Assembly (NCBI GenBank): GCA_036259355.1
Contig: DATABY010000108.1
Location: forward strand, 1-53,569
Source: JALZDI01 sp036259355
GTDB taxonomy: Bacteria > Actinomycetota > Actinomycetes > Propionibacteriales > Nocardioidaceae
Length of the DNA stretch: 53,569 nt
Reading direction: 5' to 3'
This document shows, in pieces, positions 18,430-26,289 of the stretch. Within the stretch, counting starts at the first letter, position 1, and the number at the start of each line of letters is the position of its first letter. The notes under the pieces are model-generated. The model had not been told where the DNA came from, made no database searches, and saw nothing but the letters and a program-made list of their open reading frames with translations. The translations under genes were made by a program, and so were the position numbers.

Positions 18430-19668
18430 CTAGGTCTGGTCGGGCGTGAACTCGTCGAGCGCCTTGCGTGCCTCGGTGAGCCAGGACCGGCGCGCCTCGA
18501 TGGCCTGATCCGCCTCCCGGACCTTGCGCTCGTTGCCCTTGGCGGCCGCGGACTCGCGCTGGGTCTCCAGGTCGGCCAGCGAGGACTCCAGCTGCGCCAC
18601 CGTGTCGGCCGCACGCGCCCGCGCCTCCGGGTTGGAGCGGCGCCACCGCTCCTGTTCGGCGTCCTTGACCGCGCTCTCCACCCGCCGCAGACGACCCTCG
18701 AGGTCCTTCACCGCGGCACGCGGGACCTTGCCGGCCTTGTCCCACCGCGCGGCGATCTCGCGAAACGCCTCCCGGGCCGCGCGTACGTCGGTGACGGGAA
18801 GCAGCGCCTCCGCCTCGGCGAGCAGCCCCTCCTTGACCTTCTGGTTGGCGGCGAACTCCACCTCCAGCTCGGCGTTGGCCGCGTCGCGCGCGCCGAAGAA
18901 CGTGTCCTGCGCGCCGCGGAACCGGGCCCACAGCCGGTCGTCGACGTCCTTGTGCGCCGGTCCGGCCGCCTTCCACTGCCGCATCAGGTCGCGGAACCGG
19001 CCCGCGGTGGCTCCCCATTCGGTCGAGTCGGCCAGGGACTCCGCCTCCGTCGCCAGCTTCTCCTTGACCTCCTTCGCGGCCTCGCGCTTCTCGTTGAGCT
19101 CGCCGAAGTGCTGTTTGCGCCGACGCGTGTAGGCCGTCCGGGCGCTGGAGAAGCGCCGCCACAACGCGTCGTCGGCGGGCTTGTCCAGCCGCGGCAGCGA
19201 CTTCCACCGCTCCAGCAGGTCGCGCAGCCGGTTCGCGCCGTTGCGCCAGTCGGTGCCGGCGGCGATCTGCTCCGCCTCCGCGGCGATCTGCTCCTTGACC
19301 TGGCGGGCCTCCTCGACCCGGCGGGCGCGCTCGGCCTTGCGTTCCTCGCGGCGTTCGGCCACGACCGGGTCGAGCGCGTCGATGCGAGCGAGCAGGCCTT
19401 CGAGGTCACCGACGGCCTGGGCCTCGGAGACCAGCCGCCGCACCTTGCGCATCGCACTGCTCGCCTCGTCGGGGCTGAGCTTGCCGCTCCGGACGCGGCG
19501 TTCGAGCAGGTCGACCTCGAGCGCGAGGCCGTCGTAGCGCTTGGTGAAGAACTCCATCGCCTCGTCGGGACTCCCGTCGGGCCACTGGCCGACTGCGCGC
19601 TCGCCCGTCGAGGTCTTCACGAAGACGGTTCCGTCCTCCGCGACACGCCCCCACTCGTTTGCAGTCAC
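18430..19668 (-). CDS. DUF349 domain protein
   Basis: 412 residues from a GTG ending at 19668 (start uncertain: no clear ribosome binding site; earlier in-frame starts would overlap the promoter region of the next gene). After a short N-terminal beta region (EWGRVAEDGTVFVKT) the protein is almost entirely charged helix with at least three DUF349 repeats, each with the pattern LRDLLERWKSLP...LWRRF: about 195-232, 272-312 and 345-385. It is probably a cytosolic coiled-coil protein; function unknown. It is the only minus-strand gene between relA and hisS. Confidence 0.85.
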   Translation of the reverse strand: MTANEWGRVAEDGTVFVKTSTGERAVGQWPDGSPDEAMEFFTKRYDGLALEVDLLERRVRSGKLSPDEASSAMRKVRRLVSEAQAVGDLEGLLARIDALDPVVAERREERKAERARRVEEARQVKEQIAAEAEQIAAGTDWRNGANRLRDLLERWKSLPRLDKPADDALWRRFSSARTAYTRRRKQHFGELNEKREAAKEVKEKLATEAESLADSTEWGATAGRFRDLMRQWKAAGPAHKDVDDRLWARFRGAQDTFFGARDAANAELEVEFAANQKVKEGLLAEAEALLPVTDVRAAREAFREIAARWDKAGKVPRAAVKDLEGRLRRVESAVKDAEQERWRRSNPEARARAADTVAQLESSLADLETQRESAAAKGNERKVREADQAIEARRSWLTEARKALDEFTPDQT

Positions 19669-19813
19669 GCAGCGCAGTCTAAGAGGAAAAGTCGACGCCG
19701 CGTGTGACGCGGTGTAACGCCCAGCGGCAATCGGTTCGCGGCTGCGGAACCGGGGTCGATACCCTGCAAGGGCCAATCGCCACATCCGTACGCCGAGTTG
19801 GAAGAGGTTGTCC

Positions 19814-20518
19814 GTGCTCATCGCCGGCTTCCCCGCGGGACCGTGGGGCACCAACTGCTACGTGGTCGCGGCCGGTCCAGACAGCGAGTGCGTGGTCGTC
19901 GACCCCGGCAAGGACGCCGCCGACGGCGTGGCCGAGGTGGTGCGCGAGCACAACCTCAAGCCCGTCTCGGTGCTGGTGACGCACGGCCACATCGACCACA
20001 TGTGGTGCGTCGCCCCCGTGGCGGGCTCGTACGACAGCCCGGCCTACATCCATCCCGAGGACCGGCACCTGCTGGCCGACCCGATGGCCGGGATGTCGCC
20101 CGAGACCGCCGGGATGCTGCTCGGCGGGACGTACGAGTTCGCCGAGCCCGACGACGTCCGTGAGCTCGCCGACGGCGACGACCTGACGATCGCGGGGCTG
20201 CGGTTCACCGTCGACCACACGCCCGGACACACCCGTGGGTCGGTGACGTTCCGGTCGCCGTACGACGGTCCCGAGGACGTGCCCGAGCTGATGTTCGCCG
20301 GCGACCTGCTGTTCGCCGGCTCGATCGGCCGCACCGACCTGCCCGGTGGTGACCACCCGACGATGCTGCGCAGCCTCGCCGACAAGGTCCTGCCGCTCGA
20401 CGACCGGATCGTGGTGCTGCCCGGGCACGGGTCGCAGACCTCCATCGGCCGTGAACGTGCGACCAACCCGTTCCTGGCCGACCTGGTGCCGACGTCCGGC
20501 CCGGTCGAGGGCCGCTAG
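19814..20518 (+). CDS. Metallo-beta-lactamase-fold hydrolase (glyoxalase II-like)
   Basis: 234 residues from GTG 19814, which is 6 bases after GAAGAGG; TTG at 19808 would abut that site. The zinc-binding motif THGHIDH is complete, followed by the HTPGHTRGS stretch and a late PGHGSQT. The family hydrolyses thioesters such as S-lactoylglutathione; actinobacteria lack glutathione, so the substrate here is unknown. The position just before hisS is conserved in actinobacteria. A possible promoter is TTCGCG (19736-19741) with TACCCT (19760-19765). Confidence 0.9.
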   Translation: MLIAGFPAGPWGTNCYVVAAGPDSECVVVDPGKDAADGVAEVVREHNLKPVSVLVTHGHIDHMWCVAPVAGSYDSPAYIHPEDRHLLADPMAGMSPETAGMLLGGTYEFAEPDDVRELADGDDLTIAGLRFTVDHTPGHTRGSVTFRSPYDGPEDVPELMFAGDLLFAGSIGRTDLPGGDHPTMLRSLADKVLPLDDRIVVLPGHGSQTSIGRERATNPFLADLVPTSGPVEGR

Positions 20519-20521
20519 CGC

Positions 20522-21904
20522 ATGAGCAGACCCACGCCCCTGAGCGGGTTCCCGGAGCTGCTGCCTGCGCAGCGGATCGCCGAGCAGCAGATCCTCGACG
20601 GGCTGCGCCGCGTCTTCGAGCTCCACGGCTTCGTCAACATCGAGACCCGCGCGGTGGAGACGGTCGAGCAGCTCGCCAGCAAGGGCGAGGTGGAGAAGGA
20701 GGTCTACGTCCTGCGGCGCTTGCACGCCGACCCCGCGTCGACGGACGAGAGCGCGCTGCCGTCGGGCTCCACGCTCGGCCTGCACTTCGACCTGACCGTG
20801 CCGTTCGCCCGCTACGTGCTCGAGCACGCCGGCAAGCTGGAGTTCCCGTTCCGGCGCTACCAGATCCAGAAGGCGTGGCGCGGCGAACGGCCGCAGGAGG
20901 GCCGGTTCCGCGAGTTCACCCAGGCCGACATCGACATCGTCGGCCGCGACGAGCTGCCCTTCCACCACGACGTCGAGGTCGCGCGGGTGATGTCGGAAGC
21001 ACTCGGGGCGCTCGCGTCGCTGACCTTCCTGCCCCGGCTGCGCATCCAGGTCAACAACCGCCGCCTGCTGCAGGGCTTCTACGCCGGCATCGGCGTCGAC
21101 GACCCGCCGGCCGCGATGCGCGTGGTCGACAAGCTCGACAAGCAGCAGCCGGAGCAGGTGGCCAAGACGCTCAGGGACGAGGTGGGCCTCAGCGACGCGC
21201 AGGCAGACCAGTGCCTCGAGCTCGCGACCATCCGCTCCACCGACACCGCGTTCGTCGACGCGGTCGAGCGCCTCGGCGTGCAGCACGACCTGCTCGAGCA
21301 GGGCCTCGCCGAGCTGCGCACCGTGGTGGAGGGCTGCGCCGGCGCACAGACCGACCGGCTCACCATCGAGGCCGACCTCTCCGTGGCGCGCGGCCTGGAC
21401 TACTACACCGGCACGGTGTTCGAGACCCGGATGGCCGGGTTCGAGAGCCTGGGCTCGATCTGCTCGGGCGGCCGCTACGACTCGCTGGCCAGCGACGGCA
21501 GGACGACCTACCCCGGTGTCGGCATCTCGCTCGGTGTCAGCCGGTTGCTGGTGCCGCTGTTCCAGCGCGGACAGCTGACTGCGACGCGCTCGGTGCCCTC
21601 CGCCGTACTGGTGGCACTGCCGGACGAGGCATCCCGGCCCGGCTGCGACGCCGTCGCCCAGGCGCTGCGCGCCCGCGGGGTCGCGTGCGAGGTGGCAGCG
21701 TCGGCGCAGAAGTACGGCAAGCAGATCAGGTACGCCGAGCGTCGCGGGATCCCGTACGTCTGGTTCCCCTCCACAGCCGGAGGAGAACCGCACGAGGTGA
21801 AGGACATCCGCAGCGGCGAGCAGGCACCGGCCGACCCCGGCACCTGGACCCCACCGACCAGCGACCTACGACCGCAGGTGACCGTCGAAGAGGAGTTGTC
21901 GTGA
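20522..21904 (+). CDS. hisS: Histidyl-tRNA synthetase
   Basis: 460 residues, ATG three bases after the previous stop. Class II synthetase with motif 2 (FRRYQIQKAWRGERPQEGRFREF), the histidine-specific ARGLDYYTGTVFE, and motif 3 (GVGISLGVSRL); the C-terminal anticodon-binding domain follows. It charges tRNA-His. The stop overlaps the aspS GTG (GTGA), so the two synthetases are coupled. Confidence 0.96.
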   Translation: MSRPTPLSGFPELLPAQRIAEQQILDGLRRVFELHGFVNIETRAVETVEQLASKGEVEKEVYVLRRLHADPASTDESALPSGSTLGLHFDLTVPFARYVLEHAGKLEFPFRRYQIQKAWRGERPQEGRFREFTQADIDIVGRDELPFHHDVEVARVMSEALGALASLTFLPRLRIQVNNRRLLQGFYAGIGVDDPPAAMRVVDKLDKQQPEQVAKTLRDEVGLSDAQADQCLELATIRSTDTAFVDAVERLGVQHDLLEQGLAELRTVVEGCAGAQTDRLTIEADLSVARGLDYYTGTVFETRMAGFESLGSICSGGRYDSLASDGRTTYPGVGISLGVSRLLVPLFQRGQLTATRSVPSAVLVALPDEASRPGCDAVAQALRARGVACEVAASAQKYGKQIRYAERRGIPYVWFPSTAGGEPHEVKDIRSGEQAPADPGTWTPPTSDLRPQVTVEEELS

Positions 21905-23700
21905 TCCGCAGCCACGAGGCAGGCAGTCTGCGCGCCGAGCACGTCGGCGACACCGTGACGCTGACCGGCTGGGTGGCGCGGCGCCGCGACCACGGCGGCG
22001 TGGCCTTCGTCGACCTGCGGGACGCCAGTGGGCTCGTGCAGGTGGTGATCCGCGACGAGGAGGTCGCCCACCCACTGCGCTCGGAGTTCTGCCTGCGGGT
22101 GGTCGGTGAGGTCGGTCGGCGGCCGGAGGGCAACGAGAACGCCGCGCTTCCGACCGGCGAGATCGAGGTGGTTGCCGTCGAGGTGGAGGTGCTCAGCGAG
22201 TCGGCGCCGTTGCCGTTCCCGGTGGAGGAGCACCATGCCACGCCGGTCAGCGAGGAGGTGCGCTTCAAGTACCGCTACCTCGACCTGCGCCGCGCCGGTC
22301 CCGCGGCGGCGATCCGGCTGCGCAGTGACGTGAGCAGGGCGGCCCGCGAGGTGCTGGCCGCGCACGACTTCGTCGAGGTCGAGACCCCGACGATGACGCG
22401 CTCCACGCCGGAGGGCGCCCGCGACTTCCTGGTGCCTGCGCGGCTGCGGCCCGGCTCGTGGTACGCGCTGCCGCAGAGCCCGCAGCTGTTCAAGCAGCTG
22501 CTGATGGTGGCCGGCCTGGAGCGCTACTACCAGATCGCGCGCTGCTACCGCGACGAGGACTTCCGCGCCGACCGGCAGCCCGAGTTCACCCAGCTCGACG
22601 TCGAGATGAGCTTCGTCGAGCAGGACGACGTGATCGCGCTGTCCGAGGAGATCCTCGCCGCGCTGTGGCGGCTGGTCGGGCACGACCTCAAGACGCCGAT
22701 CCCGCGGATGACCTACGCCGAGGCGATGCGCCGGTTCGGCACCGACAAGCCCGACCTGCGGATGGGGCTGGAGCTGGTCGAGTGCACCGACTACTTCCGC
22801 GACACGCCGTTCCGGGTGTTCCAGTCGTCCTACGTCGGTGCGGTGGTGATGCCCGGCGGCGCGGACCAGCCGCGCAAGCAGCTCGACGCCTGGCAGGACT
22901 GGGCCAGGCAGCGCGGCGCGCGCGGGCTGGCGTACGTGCTGGTGGGACAGGACGGCGAGCTCGGCGGCCCGGTGGCCAAGAACCTCTCGGAGTCCGAGCG
23001 CGCCGGTCTCGCCGGCCACGTCGGCGCGAAGCCGGGCGACTGCGTGTTCTTCGCGGCCGACTTCCCCCGGCCCGCGCGGGCCCTGCTCGGGGCGGCGCGG
23101 CTGGAGATCGGCCGCCGCTGCGGGCTGATCGACGAGTCAGCCTGGTCGTTCGTCTGGGTGGTGGACGCCCCGCTGTTCGAGCCGGTGTCGGAGACCACCG
23201 ACGTGGCGGTGGGGCACGGTGCGTGGACCGCGGTGCACCACGCGTTCACGTCGCCCAAGCCGGAGAGTCTGGGCACCTTCGACACCGACCCCGGGTCCGC
23301 GCTCGCGTACGCCTACGACATCGTCTGCAACGGCAACGAGATCGGCGGCGGGTCGATCCGTATCCACCGCGAGGACGTGCAGCGGCGGGTGTTCGAGGTG
23401 ATGGGTCTGACCGAGGAGGAGGCGACCGAGAAGTTCGGCTTCCTGCTCGAGGCGTTCAAGTACGGCCCGCCGCCGCACGGCGGCATCGCGTTCGGCTGGG
23501 ACCGCATCTGCGCGCTGCTCGCCGAGAGCGACTCCATCCGCGACGTGATCGCGTTCCCCAAGACCGGAGGCGGCTTCGACCCGCTGACCGGGGCGCCGGC
23601 GCCGATCACGCCCGAGCAGCGCAAGGAGGCCGGCATCGACGCGCGCCCGGAGCAGCCGGCCAGCACGGGGACGGCGCCGACGGCCACCCCCCGCAGCTGA
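21901..23700 (+). CDS. aspS: Aspartyl-tRNA synthetase (Asp or Asp/Asn)
   Basis: 599 residues, GTG overlapping the hisS stop. N-terminal OB-fold anticodon domain (TLTGWVARRRDHGGVAFVDLRD), class II catalytic core with RYYQIARCYRDEDFRADRQPEFTQLD, an inserted GAD domain (about 290-410) typical of bacterial AspRS, and motif 3 (GIAFGWDRI). Many actinobacteria lack AsnRS and use a non-discriminating AspRS with GatCAB; which type this is cannot be decided from the window. The last ~30 residues are an Ala/Thr/Pro-rich tail. Confidence 0.96.
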   Translation: MIRSHEAGSLRAEHVGDTVTLTGWVARRRDHGGVAFVDLRDASGLVQVVIRDEEVAHPLRSEFCLRVVGEVGRRPEGNENAALPTGEIEVVAVEVEVLSESAPLPFPVEEHHATPVSEEVRFKYRYLDLRRAGPAAAIRLRSDVSRAAREVLAAHDFVEVETPTMTRSTPEGARDFLVPARLRPGSWYALPQSPQLFKQLLMVAGLERYYQIARCYRDEDFRADRQPEFTQLDVEMSFVEQDDVIALSEEILAALWRLVGHDLKTPIPRMTYAEAMRRFGTDKPDLRMGLELVECTDYFRDTPFRVFQSSYVGAVVMPGGADQPRKQLDAWQDWARQRGARGLAYVLVGQDGELGGPVAKNLSESERAGLAGHVGAKPGDCVFFAADFPRPARALLGAARLEIGRRCGLIDESAWSFVWVVDAPLFEPVSETTDVAVGHGAWTAVHHAFTSPKPESLGTFDTDPGSALAYAYDIVCNGNEIGGGSIRIHREDVQRRVFEVMGLTEEEATEKFGFLLEAFKYGPPPHGGIAFGWDRICALLAESDSIRDVIAFPKTGGGFDPLTGAPAPITPEQRKEAGIDARPEQPASTGTAPTATPRS

Positions 23701-23750
23701 CCTCCGCTGCTGACCCGCCGCCGCTTGCCTGCGAGTTCCGTCCGACGCGC

Positions 23751-23768
23751 ATCCCCAGGATGGGGGAT
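23751..23768. terminator. Small stem-loop after aspS, possible terminator
   Basis: ATCCCC (23751-23756) pairs with GGGGAT (23763-23768) around a 6-base loop, 50 bp after the aspS stop. No T run follows. Weak support. Confidence 0.3.
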
Positions 23769-23850
23769 ATCGGTGTGCAGGTGAGGCGAGACGGGGGCAT
23801 GCTGGAACCGTCGGACTGCTCGCTGCCGAGCGGTCCGAGGGAGGATTGCC

Positions 23851-24042
23851 ATGCAGATCGAGATCGACGAGGGTGACGCGCTGGTTCTGCGCGACGTGCT
23901 GACCGCCTGGCTGGGTGAGATCTCGTCGGAGATCCGGCACACCGACAACCCGAGCGTGCGGGAGCGGCTGCGCGCCCGACGTGACAGCGTGCGGAGGGTC
24001 CTCGATGACCTCGCGCCGCAGGAGGAGTCCGCCGCAAGCTGA
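23851..24042 (+). CDS. Small conserved-looking protein of unknown function
   Basis: 63 residues. The ATG is preceded by GAGGGAGGA at a good distance, strong support for a real gene. The sequence MQIEIDEGDALVLRDVL...SEIRHTDNP...ERLRARRDSVRRVLDDL is acidic then basic and probably helical. No membrane segment or motif is recognised. It is an isolated single gene between aspS and rarA. Confidence 0.75.
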   Translation: MQIEIDEGDALVLRDVLTAWLGEISSEIRHTDNPSVRERLRARRDSVRRVLDDLAPQEESAAS

Positions 24043-24119
24043 GTGGCCGGCTGCGTCCGCCGCCCCGTGCGCGCTAGCGCCGGACCCGGCGGACGCAACG
24101 GCAAGGGTGGCCGCACCGG

Positions 24120-24125
24120 TACTGT
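24120..24125 (+). promoter_or_regulatory. Candidate -10 box (TACTGT) for leaderless rarA
   Basis: TACTGT ends 6 bases before the rarA GTG. No ribosome binding site lies between, so the mRNA would start at the initiation codon. No clear -35 is visible. Confidence 0.4.
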
Positions 24126-24131
24126 CGCCGC

Positions 24132-25535
24132 GTGGAGTCTGACGGCTTGTTCGACGTCCCCGACGCCGCGCCGCGGTCGCCTGACCGGCGTACGGCGCAG
24201 GGCGGGGGCAGCCTCGCCGACGCTGCGCACGCGGCCGCACCGCTGGCGGTGCGAATGCGACCGCGCACCCTGGACGAGCTCACCGGGCAACAGCATCTGC
24301 TCGCCCCGGGCTCGCCGCTGCGCCGGCTCGTCGAGGGCGACCAGCCGATGTCGCTGCTGCTGTGGGGACCGCCGGGCACCGGCAAGACCACGATCGCCGC
24401 CATCGTCAGCGGGCAGACCAACCGCCGGTTCGTCGAGGTCTCGGCGGTGTCCGCCGGCGTGAAGGAGGTCCGCGCGGCCATCGACGCGGCGCGTCGCGAG
24501 CTCGGCCGTGGCGGCCCCGAGACGGTGCTGTTCGTCGACGAGGTGCACCGGTTCAGCAAGGCGCAGCAGGACGCGCTGCTGCCCGGCGTCGAGAACCGCT
24601 GGGTGACCCTGGTCGCCGCCACCACGGAGAACCCGTTCTTCTCGGTGATCTCGCCACTGCTGTCGCGGTCGCTGCTGCTCACGCTGGAGCCACTGACCGA
24701 CGAGGACGTCCGGCAGGTGGTGTGCGACGCCGTCACCGACGACCGCGGCCTGGCCGGCCGGCTCGGCCTCGACGACGACGCGCTCGCGCACATCGTGCGG
24801 CTCGCCGGTGGCGACGCGCGCCGGGCGCTCACCTACCTGGAGGCGGCCGCCGGTGCCGCCACCGCCAACGGCACCGACGTCGTCGACCTGGCCACCACGG
24901 AGACCGCCGTCGACCGGGCCGCGGTGCGCTACGACCGCCAGGGCGACCAGCACTACGACGTGATCAGCGCGTTCATCAAGTCGATCCGGGGCTCCGACGC
25001 CGATGCCGCCCTGCACTATCTGGCCCGGATGGTCGAGGCCGGCGAGGACCCGAGGTTCATCGCCCGCCGGCTCGTGATCCTGGCCAGCGAGGACATCGGA
25101 CTGGCCGACCCCAGCGCACTCCCCACGGCGGTCGCGGCCGCCCAGGCCGTGCAGCTGATCGGGCTGCCGGAGGCACGGCTCAACCTGGCCCAGGCCGTGA
25201 TCGCGCTGTCCTTGGCGCCGAAGTCCAACGCGGTGATCAGGGCGATCGACGCCGCGTCCGCCGACGTGCGGGCGGGCAAGGTCGGCCCGGTGCCCGCGCA
25301 CCTGCGTGACGCGCACTACCCGGGTGCCCGCAAGCTCGGGCACGGAAGGGGTTACCGGTACGCCCACGACGAGCCCTTCGGCGTCGCCGAGCAGCAGTAC
25401 GCCCCCGACGTGGTCGCCGACGCCACGTACTACCGACCGACCGCGCTCGGCGCCGAGGCCGGCGTGCGCGAGCGCTGGGAACGGGTCCGCCGGATCCTCC
25501 GTGGGGGAGGGCCGCCGGGCGAACCGCCGCGATAG
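24132..25535 (+). CDS. rarA: Replication-associated recombination protein A (RarA/MgsA), AAA+ ATPase
   Basis: 467 residues, GTG start. The LFDVPDA opening, then RMRPRTLDELTGQQHLL, Walker A GPPGTGKT (79-86), Walker B DEVHRF (about 137-142), sensor ATTENPFF, and the C-terminal tetramerisation domain with HYDVISAFIKSIRGSDADAAL and YRYAHDEPFG. RarA acts at stalled or gapped replication forks and is related to clamp loaders. Its position upstream of alaS is conserved in actinobacteria. The start relies on a leaderless arrangement. Confidence 0.93.
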   Translation: MESDGLFDVPDAAPRSPDRRTAQGGGSLADAAHAAAPLAVRMRPRTLDELTGQQHLLAPGSPLRRLVEGDQPMSLLLWGPPGTGKTTIAAIVSGQTNRRFVEVSAVSAGVKEVRAAIDAARRELGRGGPETVLFVDEVHRFSKAQQDALLPGVENRWVTLVAATTENPFFSVISPLLSRSLLLTLEPLTDEDVRQVVCDAVTDDRGLAGRLGLDDDALAHIVRLAGGDARRALTYLEAAAGAATANGTDVVDLATTETAVDRAAVRYDRQGDQHYDVISAFIKSIRGSDADAALHYLARMVEAGEDPRFIARRLVILASEDIGLADPSALPTAVAAAQAVQLIGLPEARLNLAQAVIALSLAPKSNAVIRAIDAASADVRAGKVGPVPAHLRDAHYPGARKLGHGRGYRYAHDEPFGVAEQQYAPDVVADATYYRPTALGAEAGVRERWERVRRILRGGGPPGEPPR

Positions 25536-25538
25536 GGT
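25533..25538 (+). promoter_or_regulatory. Candidate -10 box (TAGGGT) before the 25547 gene
   Basis: TAGGGT contains the rarA stop codon and ends 8 bases before the next ATG, again leaving no room for a ribosome binding site. It may give a leaderless transcript for the genes leading into alaS. Confidence 0.35.
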
Positions 25539-25546
25539 CGGACACC

Positions 25547-26026
25547 ATGAGCCCGGTCGAGATCGCCCTCCTTGGGGCGTGCGTACTGCTGCTCGCGGTC
25601 GCCGTGGGCGCGGTCGTGACCATGCGGCACCTCACCGGCCGTGCCGTCTCCCTCGAGCGGGCGGTGGACCGCCTGCGCGAGCAGGTCGAGGAGCTGTCCC
25701 GCCGCGAGGCGGCCCGCGAGGTCGCCGAGGCCGCCAGGGCCGAGGCGGCCGACTGGGTCATCGCCTTCGACGGCGACGAGGGTTCGCACGCCCCGCACGG
25801 CCGGCACCCGCACACCGCCTCCACCCAGCAGGTGGTCAGCACCACCCTCGGCGAGCCGATGATCAAGGTGGCGGCGTTCTCCCACGGCGTACGCCGGGCC
25901 CTGCGCGAGGAGAAGCGCGCGCACCTCGCCTTCCAGGTGCGGCGGGAGTACCGCCGTCGCCGCCGCGCGACGCGGTCCCGGGAGCGGGCGGCCCAGGCGT
26001 CAGCCCGGCGAGGGGCTGCCCAGTGA
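25547..26026 (+). CDS. DUF948-like membrane-anchored protein upstream of alaS
   Basis: 159 residues. One transmembrane segment (about 5-26) is followed by a coiled-coil-like helix (RAVDRLREQVEELSRREAAREV), a His-rich linker, and a strongly basic C-terminus (RREYRRRRRATRSRERAA). The position two genes before alaS and the architecture match the DUF948-type proteins found there in actinobacteria. Function unknown. The stop overlaps the next start. Confidence 0.72.
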   Translation: MSPVEIALLGACVLLLAVAVGAVVTMRHLTGRAVSLERAVDRLREQVEELSRREAAREVAEAARAEAADWVIAFDGDEGSHAPHGRHPHTASTQQVVSTTLGEPMIKVAAFSHGVRRALREEKRAHLAFQVRREYRRRRRATRSRERAAQASARRGAAQ

Positions 26027-26289
26027 GCCGGGCCTTCTGGTTCGCGGTCGGCGCCGGCACCAGCGTCTACGCGATGGTGAAGACCCGGCGGGCGGCCGAG
26101 CGTCTCACGCCCGCGGGCCTGCACGACCAGATCGGTGCGCTCGCGTTCGGCGCCCGGCTGCTGCGCGAGGAGGTGCTGGTCGGCATGGGCGAACGCGAAT
26201 CCGAATTGCGACAGCACCTGGCTGTGCTCGACCCTGGAAGACCGCACCAGCTCAGCGTCACCCGAGGCCGTGAAAGAGGCACCCCCTGA
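26023..26289 (+). CDS. DUF6167-like small membrane protein
   Basis: 88 residues, GTG overlapping the previous stop (GTGA), and its own stop overlaps the alaS ATG (TGATG). MSRAFWFAVGAGTSVYAMVKTRRAAERLTPAGLHDQ has a short hydrophobic N-terminus followed by a basic patch; this resembles DUF6167, usually seen directly upstream of alaS in actinobacteria. Function unknown. Translational coupling with alaS is probable. Confidence 0.78.
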   Translation: MSRAFWFAVGAGTSVYAMVKTRRAAERLTPAGLHDQIGALAFGARLLREEVLVGMGERESELRQHLAVLDPGRPHQLSVTRGRERGTP